A stretch of 8,933 bases of DNA. It comes from Thermoplasmata archaeon M9B1D. Its GTDB lineage: Archaea > Thermoplasmatota > E2 > DHVEG-1. Shown here one piece after another: positions 1 to 5,548 of the stretch. The DNA is taken from the NCBI GenBank assembly GCA_002900535.1, contig MUGC01000037.1, forward strand, positions 1-8,933, in the 5' to 3' direction. Both the position numbers and the translations under genes were made by a program. The notes beneath the pieces were generated by a model. It did no database searches and had not been told where the DNA came from. It saw only the letters and a program-made list of their open reading frames with translations. How positions within the stretch are numbered: the first letter of the stretch is position 1; each line of letters begins with the position of its first letter.

Positions 1-829
1 CGCTTTTATATAATTGTTCTCTGATTTTACTGCCGTTATCTATGGAGGATTTAATAACTTTTTTAATTTCGTCAACAGAAAAACTTCCATTTAAACCTTT
101 CTGCATGGCACGAATATCACCATTATTATCTGTTGCAACGGTTAATCTTGCCTCTGCTATTTGCTCTTCATCAAGAGATGGATCCATAACAACTACATTG
201 TTAAATTTAGCAGAGGTACATGATATAGGCGGTTCAGAAAGGGGTAATGGAAAATTTTTAGGATGTTGGTTTAAATATTGCTCGATTTCTGGGTATTTAT
301 CTTTTAATTTAACTAGAGTTGGTTTGAGTCTTTCGATAGGTACTTTTGCTATCATTAAAGCAGCAAGTGATGCAAGACTCGCAGCATCAAATAAATTTCC
401 ATCATAATCTAGTATATGAATATCAATAAATATCATCCATACTTTTTCACCTGGTAGAATACACAGTTGATCTACATCAATAATTTGAGATTCACGTATA
501 CCTCTGTCAACAACTCTTGCAAGCTCAATTGATTCTTTATCAGGTGGCCCTGCTTCAAAATCAGGTGATGCCAATGGAATAAGTTCTGCAGCTGTAGTCA
601 TTACTCCTGAATCTGGGGAATCAGCATAAGGTTCTCCGATGTCTATTTTTATCCCCGAAATTACTTGGGTGTTACCAATTGTTACCTTTGCAGATCCTTC
701 TGCTTTGTTGACAACATTTACTTCAATTTTTATATTTCTGAATTCATCGAATTTACGTCCATCGGCACGTTTTCCTTCACTTGATAGTTTTATAAGAAAA
801 TCGCGTATTATTGAAGGTGTAATTGTCAT
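1..829 (-). CDS. rrp42: Exosome complex subunit Rrp42, 3' end cut by window edge
   Basis: Rrp42 is the catalytically inactive RNase PH-like subunit that alternates with Rrp41 in the hexameric ring of the archaeal exosome, a cytoplasmic 3'-to-5' RNA degradation and tailing machine. I translated 276 codons from ATG at 829 to the left edge. Seen: the N-terminal block GKRADGRKFDEFRNIKIE (residues 19-36), the long variable loop followed by ELIPLASPDFEAGPPD (82-97), RVVDRGIRES (105-114), GEKVWMIFIDIHILDYDGN (127-145), and MDPSLDEEQ (215-223) near the end. These are Rrp42 family hallmarks. The active-site aspartate of Rrp41 has no equivalent here. The stretch at about 166-195 (KLKDKYPEIEQYLNQHP) looks somewhat longer than in the relatives I remember. 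An AGGTGA ribosome site inside the last codons of rrp41 and a 2-nt gap to its stop support this start and suggest coupled translation. Known Rrp42 proteins are about 260-275 residues, so few codons are missing. Confidence 0.95.
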   Translation of the reverse strand, partial: MTITPSIIRDFLIKLSSEGKRADGRKFDEFRNIKIEVNVVNKAEGSAKVTIGNTQVISGIKIDIGEPYADSPDSGVMTTAAELIPLASPDFEAGPPDKESIELARVVDRGIRESQIIDVDQLCILPGEKVWMIFIDIHILDYDGNLFDAASLASLAALMIAKVPIERLKPTLVKLKDKYPEIEQYLNQHPKNFPLPLSEPPISCTSAKFNNVVVMDPSLDEEQIAEARLTVATDNNGDIRAMQKGLNGSFSVDEIKKVIKSSIDNGSKIREQLYKS

Positions 830-831
830 AT

Positions 832-1557
832 TTATTTCACCTCTTCAACTTTTTGATATTTTTCCATAATTGCTTTTTTTTGCATCTCTGAAATGGTATA
901 GCAACCTTTCATTGCAAGATCAAGTGCTTGGTTGAATTCATCCAATGTTAAATGACCATCCATTTGTAAAAGCAGAATCTGACCTGTTCTTGGTGATATT
1001 GCAATTGGTAGATCAGCTTGACCATAGTTATCTTCATCTTTGCCAAGATCAAGAACAACTTGTCCTTCTATTTTACCTGCAGCGCATGCAACAGGTATAT
1101 CTTTCATAGGTATACCTGCATCGACAAGTGCGACAGCAGCAGCAGTTAGACCAGCGCAACGAGTCCCTGCTTCTGCATCTAGTATTTCAATGTTAACATC
1201 AATAGAAGCCCTTGGATATCTTTCAACAATTATTATATTTTCTAATGCTTCAGATATAACCTTTGAAATTTCACGACTGCGCCTATCTGGTCCAGGTCTT
1301 TTTCTATCATCAACACTAAAAGCTGCCATATTATAACGAGCGTTGACAATTGCTCTGAGTGGATTTTGTGTGTGCCTAGGGACAGCTTCTCGTGGGCCGT
1401 ATACTGCAGCAATTACTTTATTTCCGCCCCATTCAAGATAACATGAACCTTCTGCTCTGTGAAGCACACCTGCTTCAATTTTTATAGGTCTTAACTCATC
1501 GAGTCTTCTATTATCAAGTCTTTTTCCATCTTGTATTAATTTGATATCTGTTTTCAT
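832..1557 (-). CDS. rrp41: Exosome complex catalytic subunit Rrp41
   Basis: Rrp41 is the phosphorolytic subunit of the archaeal exosome: it removes 3' nucleotides as nucleoside diphosphates using phosphate, and can add tails in reverse. The 241-residue product has the family's normal length. Seen: DGKRLDNRRLDELRPIKIEA near the N-terminus, EWGGNKVIAAVYGPRE (42-57), the arginine-rich RKRPGPDRRS (85-94), the phosphate-site segment AGTRCAG (130-136), and DNYGQADLPIA (176-186). Asp182 in that last motif matches the catalytic aspartate known from Sulfolobus Rrp41, so the enzyme should be active. An in-frame ATG lies 21 nt upstream at 1578, within rrp4. I prefer ATG at 1557 because it has a GGAAGTG-type ribosome site before it, sits 1 nt after the rrp4 stop, and gives the usual N-terminus. 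Neighbours rrp4 and rrp42 are the other exosome subunits. Confidence 0.97.
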   Translation of the reverse strand: MKTDIKLIQDGKRLDNRRLDELRPIKIEAGVLHRAEGSCYLEWGGNKVIAAVYGPREAVPRHTQNPLRAIVNARYNMAAFSVDDRKRPGPDRRSREISKVISEALENIIIVERYPRASIDVNIEILDAEAGTRCAGLTAAAVALVDAGIPMKDIPVACAAGKIEGQVVLDLGKDEDNYGQADLPIAISPRTGQILLLQMDGHLTLDEFNQALDLAMKGCYTISEMQKKAIMEKYQKVEEVK

Positions 1558-1558
1558 A

Positions 1559-2239
1559 TTAATGCACTTCCTTTGCATTTTTTTTTAATAAATCTTCTAT
1601 TTTATTTGTGAGTCCATAAGATAATGATTTTTTTTCTATCAAATATATTGTATCAATCACTTTTTTTATTCCTTCATAACTCCCATCGATCCAAATACGT
1701 CCATTTTGACCAACAAAAATTCTGCAACCAGTATATTTTTTCAATAGAGAAATCATTGAACCTTTTTTACCAATAATTCTTGGAACCTTTTGCGGCTCTA
1801 TATTGATTAAGTGTCCTCCTTTAACTTTATACAGGTTCCTGTCTTTAAGAGTTATTTGGAGTTTTTTTTCTTGATCTACTTGTGAGACTTTTGCCATCAC
1901 ACAGTCGCCTGTGTTTAAATATTTTTCTGTTTCTCCAAAATCAACATTCCATGGGACTTCATTAACATGTAATAATGCAGGATATGCAGCATTGATATCA
2001 ACTAGCCAACTAGATTGCATAGCTTCTATTATAATCCCAATTACAAAATCCTGTTGAACTGGATCATAACGTCCTTTTATTGGTATCACGTCTATATGTT
2101 CAGAACTTGCATTAAGAACTCCTAGTATTTCAGCATAAATTTTACCTTTTTCAACGAATGTTCCTCTTCCGGCTTTTTTGTTTTTTGCATCACCCAGAAG
2201 CTGGCTTGGAATAACAATTTCACGTTGTTCTTTGTTCAT
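1559..2239 (-). CDS. rrp4: Exosome RNA-binding cap subunit Rrp4
   Basis: Rrp4 forms the RNA-binding cap on the exosome ring and guides substrates into the central pore. The 226-residue product shows the three expected parts. The N-terminal domain (1-55) carries IVIPSQLLGD and GRGTFVEKGKIYAEILG. The S1 domain (about 59-132) runs from GRYDP through LQITLKDR. The KH domain (about 146-205) has the nucleic-acid-binding loop GKKG at 157-160 within VPRIIGKKGSMISLLKKYTG, followed by GRIWIDG. The KH domain distinguishes Rrp4 from the alternative cap protein Csl4, which has a zinc ribbon instead. The gap to SBDS upstream is 22 nt, the widest within this run, and the ribosome site is weak (AGGG about 10 nt before the ATG). 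rrp41 begins 1 nt after its stop. Confidence 0.96.
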   Translation of the reverse strand: MNKEQREIVIPSQLLGDAKNKKAGRGTFVEKGKIYAEILGVLNASSEHIDVIPIKGRYDPVQQDFVIGIIIEAMQSSWLVDINAAYPALLHVNEVPWNVDFGETEKYLNTGDCVMAKVSQVDQEKKLQITLKDRNLYKVKGGHLINIEPQKVPRIIGKKGSMISLLKKYTGCRIFVGQNGRIWIDGSYEGIKKVIDTIYLIEKKSLSYGLTNKIEDLLKKNAKEVH

Positions 2240-2261
2240 AAAACTAATACCCTTATAATAC

Positions 2262-2957
2262 TCACTTTAAAATCTTAGTTGACACATTTCCTTTTGTAAC
2301 ATCATTAAGTTTATCATAAAATTCTGTTTGTAAACCTGCTGCAATTCTTACTATCCCAATCCAGGATCCATCTGACTGCCAATCTTCTCTTTCTAGAGCG
2401 CCAAAATTTCTTGCAACGCCATAAGCACGACCAATAAATTCAGCAGGAATCTTTACAGATATTCTAACTTGTTCCATTGAGATAGGAATAATTGGTCTGA
2501 GCGCATCAATTATTACTTTTACTTGTTCACTTACAGGTTTAAAAGGATCAATGTGAACTCCTGCTTGATCTATAGCAAGTTCAATTCTTTGTCTAGGATG
2601 AGGGGTCTTTGTCTTTGGATCCATTGCATTTTTTACAATAGTTTCCACTATTCTGTTACGCTTATTCTTCTGCATTTTATGACGCTGTTCAGTTGTTAGT
2701 TGAATATCTCCTTTCAATATGATTTTTTTTGCAATTTCTGCAATATTATCTGTTCCAAAAACCTTTTGGAGCGATTCTGCAGATGCATGCTTACCTTTTT
2801 TGGAGTCTTCAAAAATTTCATCTATTGCTAAATTTGATAGTATATCAATTTCTTTTCCATCTATCAGATCAGCAGCTGCATAAGGATTAACGAGAATTTC
2901 AAAATGATCTTCTTGTTTTTTTAAACGAGCAATAACCGCGTCATCAAGACTTACCAA
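2262..2957 (-). CDS. sbds: SBDS/Sdo1 family ribosome maturation protein
   Basis: The archaeal homologue of the Shwachman-Bodian-Diamond syndrome protein acts in late maturation of the large ribosomal subunit; in eukaryotes it works with an EF2-like GTPase to release eIF6. The 231-residue product is of normal archaeal length. Domain I (about 1-90) includes HFEILVNPYAA and the IFEDSKKGKHAS segment. Domain II (about 92-158) holds the characteristic HPRQRIELA motif at 120-128. Domain III (about 160-231) is the ferredoxin-like C-terminal part with REDWQSDGSWIGIVRIAAG. The start is TTG rather than ATG: TTG at 2957 lies 9 nt after a strong GGAGG that sits in the last codons of psmA, and it gives the usual N-terminus MVSLDDAVIARL. 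The gene starts 3 bases after the psmA stop, as in the conserved archaeal exosome/proteasome string. Confidence 0.96.
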   Translation of the reverse strand: MVSLDDAVIARLKKQEDHFEILVNPYAAADLIDGKEIDILSNLAIDEIFEDSKKGKHASAESLQKVFGTDNIAEIAKKIILKGDIQLTTEQRHKMQKNKRNRIVETIVKNAMDPKTKTPHPRQRIELAIDQAGVHIDPFKPVSEQVKVIIDALRPIIPISMEQVRISVKIPAEFIGRAYGVARNFGALEREDWQSDGSWIGIVRIAAGLQTEFYDKLNDVTKGNVSTKILK

Positions 2958-2959
2958 TT

Positions 2960-3682
2960 CTATTTTCCTCCGATAGCCTTACTGACATAATCTTTTGTTT
3001 TTTCAGGTGATAAAATATTGAAGTTTATATTTTTATCAACTATTCCTATTTCAATAGCATCTGGATTCAATTTTCCTTCTGTACCTTTATGAAGCGCCTT
3101 GATTCCCATTTCAATTGCTTCTTCGATATTCATTCCATCGCGATAATTACTCTCAAAATAACTCATTGCACCATTTCTCCCAGATCCTTCACTGCTTGCT
3201 TTGTATTCCATTAATGCGCCGGATGGATCGGTTGAAAACAAACGCGGACCAGTGTCATCAACACCTGCAATTAATAGAGCTGTACCAAAAGGCCTAACTC
3301 CACCATATTGAGTATAAGTTTGTTTGAAATCACAAATTCTTTTTACAAGTGTTTTTACTTGGATTTTCTCGCTATACGTTATTTCATTAATTTGAGCGTC
3401 AAGACGGGCTCTGTCAATAAGTGCTCTTGCATCAGCTACAAGGCCGGATGTTGCACAACCGATATGACCATCTATCTGAAAGATTTTTTCTATTGATTCA
3501 GGTTCTATTAGTCGAGATGTCACACGTTTATCAACAATTAATACCACACCAGTTTTAGATTTTACACCAACTGTTGTTGTTCCTCTTTTTACTGCCTCAC
3601 GGGCATATTCTACCTGAAATAATCTTCCATCTGGAGAAAATACAGTAATTGCTCTATCATATGCCATATTTGCAGGTTGCAT
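2960..3682 (-). CDS. psmA: 20S proteasome alpha subunit
   Basis: PsmA builds the two outer heptameric rings of the archaeal 20S proteasome, forming the gate and the docking surface for the PAN or Cdc48-type unfoldase. The 240-residue product begins MQPANMAYDRAITVFSPDGR, with the gate motif Tyr8-Asp9-Arg10 and the alpha-subunit signature through VEYAREAVKRG. Lys66 in SIEKIF corresponds to the pocket lysine of Thermoplasma PsmA that receives the HbYX tail of the activator, and the nearby TSGLVADAR (78-86) also matches. TQYGGVRPFGTALL (124-137) and GPRLFSTDPSG (145-155) are further family blocks. There is no catalytic N-terminal threonine, so this is alpha and not beta; the beta subunit is not in the window. 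ATG at 3682 follows an AGGTGA ribosome site by 9 nt. The gene opens the SBDS-rrp4-rrp41-rrp42 run and may share its message. Confidence 0.97.
   Translation of the reverse strand: MQPANMAYDRAITVFSPDGRLFQVEYAREAVKRGTTTVGVKSKTGVVLIVDKRVTSRLIEPESIEKIFQIDGHIGCATSGLVADARALIDRARLDAQINEITYSEKIQVKTLVKRICDFKQTYTQYGGVRPFGTALLIAGVDDTGPRLFSTDPSGALMEYKASSEGSGRNGAMSYFESNYRDGMNIEEAIEMGIKALHKGTEGKLNPDAIEIGIVDKNINFNILSPEKTKDYVSKAIGGK
2967..2971 (-). promoter_or_regulatory. Ribosome binding site fixing the SBDS TTG start
   Basis: GGAGG on the minus strand, 9 nt upstream of the TTG at 2957 and embedded in the final codons of psmA. It is the strongest Shine-Dalgarno match in this gene string and is what decides for the TTG start. 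Its position makes translation of SBDS likely to be coupled to termination on psmA. Confidence 0.75.
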
Positions 3683-3701
3683 TTTTCCATTTCACCTCTA
3701 T

Positions 3702-3717
3702 ATTTATTTAAATAAAT
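3702..3717. repeat. 16-bp A/T palindrome in the psmA leader
   Basis: ATTTATTTAAATAAAT is a perfect palindrome ending 4 nt before the AGGTGA ribosome site of psmA. It could be a TATA-like element, a regulator site, or a chance product of the A+T-rich background. If it were the TATA box, transcription would start at about the ATG and the ribosome site would be lost, so I do not call it the promoter. Confidence 0.35.
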
Positions 3718-3765
3718 TTTACCTTTATCTATGTTAATTATTTTTTACTCAGAATACGCTTATTA

Positions 3766-3777
3766 TGTATATACTTT
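3766..3777 (-). promoter_or_regulatory. Possible TATA promoter of the psmA-exosome string
   Basis: On the minus strand AAAGTATATACA lies about 88 nt before the psmA ATG, within the 111-nt gap between queE and psmA. Its TATATA core would place a start near 3744 and leave a leader of about 60 nt that includes the ribosome site. The A-rich bases in front fit a TFB recognition element. The call rests on sequence match alone; queE read-through is the alternative. Confidence 0.35.
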
Positions 3778-3793
3778 GTGATAGTTACTAATA

Positions 3794-4423
3794 TCATATT
3801 CTTCTCTTATTTCCCCATATTATTTTATGAATTTGTAAGCCTAGTTTTACATTTAAACCATCTTTTATAATCCAATCTGCTAAAAGCTTTGAATTTGTTC
3901 CCCAAACAGGTTGAAAAAAAGTAGTACATGCTGGTTTATATTTATTAATAATTTCTTTCGCGTATTCGTAATCATTTTTATTTTTGATTATTAGTTTTAA
4001 TTGATCTTTTTGTTTTAATTTTTTTATGTTTTCAAAAATCATTTTTTCATGCATTTTTGATGAGGGGCATTTTATATCAAGAGATATTATTAGTTTTGCT
4101 TTGTTTGTTAAAGGTGTTATGTCTATGCTTCCATTTGTTTCTAAACTTATTTTGTAATTCTTTTTTATCAGCTTATCGATTAATTTTAGGGTTTCTTTTT
4201 GAATAAGTGGTTCTCCTCCAGTAACACATATTTTTTTGCAATTATATTTTCCTGCTTCGCTAATTGTTTCTTCTATGGTTTTTTCGATTCCTTTCTCGTA
4301 TGCATATTTTGTGTCACAATATAAGCATCTTAGATTGCAGCCTGTTGTTCTAATAAATACATTTGGAAGTCCTGTCCATTTTCCTTCACCTTGAATTGAG
4401 TAAAATATTTCATTTATTTTCAT
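3794..4423 (-). CDS. queE: 7-carboxy-7-deazaguanine synthase, QueE-type radical SAM enzyme
   Basis: QueE converts 6-carboxytetrahydropterin to 7-carboxy-7-deazaguanine by radical SAM chemistry, a step to preQ0. In archaea preQ0 is used for archaeosine at position 15 of tRNA. The 209-residue product has the substrate-contact start EIFYSIQGEGKWTGLP. The cluster motif of the family is Cys29-x3-Cys33-x2-Cys36 in CNLRCLYCDTKY. SAM-binding GGEP is at 69-72, ETNGS at 95-99, DIKCPSS at 116-122 and FQPV at 170-173, and the C-terminal LQIHKIIWG block is present. It is small but full length. The gene is rich in Lys, Ile and Asn codons and looks more A+T-rich than the exosome genes beside it, which could reflect weaker constraint or transfer. 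The start lacks a clear ribosome site; a TATA-like box about 31 nt upstream suggests a very short leader. No queC, queD or arcS is visible nearby. Confidence 0.93.
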   Translation of the reverse strand: MKINEIFYSIQGEGKWTGLPNVFIRTTGCNLRCLYCDTKYAYEKGIEKTIEETISEAGKYNCKKICVTGGEPLIQKETLKLIDKLIKKNYKISLETNGSIDITPLTNKAKLIISLDIKCPSSKMHEKMIFENIKKLKQKDQLKLIIKNKNDYEYAKEIINKYKPACTTFFQPVWGTNSKLLADWIIKDGLNVKLGLQIHKIIWGNKRRI

Positions 4424-4450
4424 TTTATTTTAATGCAAAACACTTTACTT

Positions 4451-4457
4451 ATTATAA
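4451..4457 (-). promoter_or_regulatory. TATA-like box upstream of queE
   Basis: TTATAAT on the minus strand is centred about 31 nt before the queE ATG. With the archaeal TATA-to-start distance of about 26 nt, transcription would begin only a few bases before the ATG, consistent with the missing Shine-Dalgarno sequence. The A+T-rich surroundings make chance matches easy. Confidence 0.35.
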
Positions 4458-4552
4458 CATTTGCTTAGTACATACAAATTTACCTGTATATGCTCTATAT
4501 ATTAAGTTAAATACTCACCTGATTATTTATGGTTATTTTATATTTTATTTAG

Positions 4553-4572
4553 ATATTTTTGATTAAAAATAT
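4553..4572. repeat. A/T hairpin in the queE/secreted-protein divergent region
   Basis: ATATTTTT-GATT-AAAAATAT forms perfect 8-bp arms around a 4-nt loop. It lies in the 239-nt stretch between two divergent genes, which otherwise shows only A+T-rich sequence. It may be a shared regulatory site or background; I assign no function. Confidence 0.25.
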
Positions 4573-4662
4573 TTATTAAATTTTATTTAGAAAGTTTTTT
4601 AAATTGGTAGTCTATTCAATTAAAGTATATATTACAAAATATTATTCAAAGGAGGAATATAA

Positions 4663-5343
4663 ATGAAAAATAAAATTATAGCAATTTTTGTCATAATGAC
4701 TTTAATTGCGATATCATTTAGTGCGGCTCAAGCTAATGAAATTAATAAAATCGAAAAAAATGATAAAATCTCAATTGAGATTGGGACTTTAACTGAAAAT
4801 GGAGCTTCGGAAATTGAAACATTTTTACTGTCTGAAGGACAAATATTAGAATTGGAAACTTTTTTTGCAGCTATAAGTCAGAAAATGGAATCTGCTACTA
4901 GTTGGGAAGAAATTAATTGTATTCTTGATGAAATCCCAGATACGCCAGGTACGCTTATGGATATAATCAATAAAATAATTTTTAAAATAAAATTTATGAT
5001 TCATAATATTTTAGCAAAATTCAAATTATATTTTAATAGAGGGTTTATTGTAAGTTTTGGACATAACTATAAATTAAATCCATTTAAGAAAAGTGACATT
5101 AAATTAATGAAAAATTTCGCGATGTGGCGTTACTCTGATAAAGCATTGCTAAAAGATAGAACTGTTATTTTTAAAATGATTAAAGATCCTTTAGGTTCTC
5201 AAATAAAGACACTAAAAGGAATGCAATTTGGTTTCATGGTAAATTTCATTGGTCTACATATTCATATTGCAAGAAAATTCCCAGCACATAGCACAACATT
5301 TTTCCTCGGAATCGCACGTTATATTAATGGATTACAAATATAA
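4663..5343 (+). CDS. Exported protein of unknown function (226 aa)
   Basis: I do not recognise a named family. The N-terminus is a clear Sec signal peptide: MKNK, a hydrophobic run IIAIFVIMTLIAISF, and a likely cleavage after AQA at residue 24. There is no lipobox cysteine. The mature part begins with an acidic region (25-95) rich in Glu and Ile, then a basic, amphipathic stretch (about 100-125, NKIIFKIKFMIHNILAKFKL). The C-terminal half contains KLNPFKKSD (137-145), DRTVIFKMIK (165-174) and the mixed hydrophobic GFMVNFIGLHIHIARKFP (190-207), ending FFLGIARYINGLQI. From memory this C-terminal half resembles uncharacterised exported proteins of uncultured Thermoplasmatota; I could not check this. 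The start is strongly supported by AAAGGAGG at 4648-4655, 7 nt before the ATG. The gene stands alone: divergent from queE and ended by a T-tract at 5381. Confidence 0.8.
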   Translation: MKNKIIAIFVIMTLIAISFSAAQANEINKIEKNDKISIEIGTLTENGASEIETFLLSEGQILELETFFAAISQKMESATSWEEINCILDEIPDTPGTLMDIINKIIFKIKFMIHNILAKFKLYFNRGFIVSFGHNYKLNPFKKSDIKLMKNFAMWRYSDKALLKDRTVIFKMIKDPLGSQIKTLKGMQFGFMVNFIGLHIHIARKFPAHSTTFFLGIARYINGLQI

Positions 5344-5380
5344 CTAAGTCAATAAAAATTATTAGCTACCCGGGAACAAT

Positions 5381-5397
5381 TCTTTTTTTCTTTTTTT
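5381..5397 (+). terminator. T-tract terminator after the 226-aa exported protein gene
   Basis: Two runs of seven T separated by a C (TCTTTTTTTCTTTTTTT) begin 38 nt after the stop codon. Archaeal transcription commonly ends at such T-rich tracts without a stable hairpin, and no strong stem is present here. Confidence 0.6.
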
Positions 5398-5460
5398 GTA
5401 AAATTAAAATCAGTTTAACTTTTTGTCGTTTACATAGGTTATTTTTTTAACTTTGTTACA

Positions 5461-5491
5461 TATAAGATAACAAAAATTTAATATAAGATAA
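5461..5491 (+). repeat. Direct repeat TATAAGATAA upstream of the PKD protein gene
   Basis: TATAAGATAA occurs at 5461-5470 and again at 5482-5491, 21 bp apart, or about two helical turns. The second copy overlaps a TATA-like TTTAATATAAG, which would start transcription near 5509 and give a leader of about 40 nt. The spacing would suit a regulator binding one DNA face near the promoter, but this is inference from two copies only. Confidence 0.35.
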
Positions 5492-5548
5492 TCCATTAAA
5501 TACTGTAAGAGATAGTAGATATTTTTCTATTAGTGGGGGAAAAATGAG

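Noticed and set aside
42..869. Plus-strand open frames at 42-407 and 639-869
   Set aside because: They lie antisense to rrp42, whose minus-strand translation is an unmistakable family member; no ribosome site or recognisable protein.
1040..1336. Plus-strand open frame of 98 codons
   Set aside because: Antisense shadow of the conserved Rrp41 core; composition is that of reversed coding sequence.
1536..1578. Longer Rrp41 starting at the ATG at 1578
   Set aside because: That start lies inside rrp4 and adds an atypical MQRKCIN peptide; ATG at 1557 has the ribosome site and the family N-terminus.
3115..3496. Two plus-strand open frames antisense to psmA
   Set aside because: They mirror conserved PsmA codons and have no start signals.
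4363..4566. Plus-strand frame across the queE start and the divergent region
   Set aside because: It overlaps the queE N-terminus antisense, encodes a low-complexity A+T-driven peptide, and has no ribosome site.
5369..5374. CCCGGG palindrome after the 226-aa exported protein gene
   Set aside because: It is only 6 bp with no extended stem, so it is not evidence for a hairpin terminator or a protein site.
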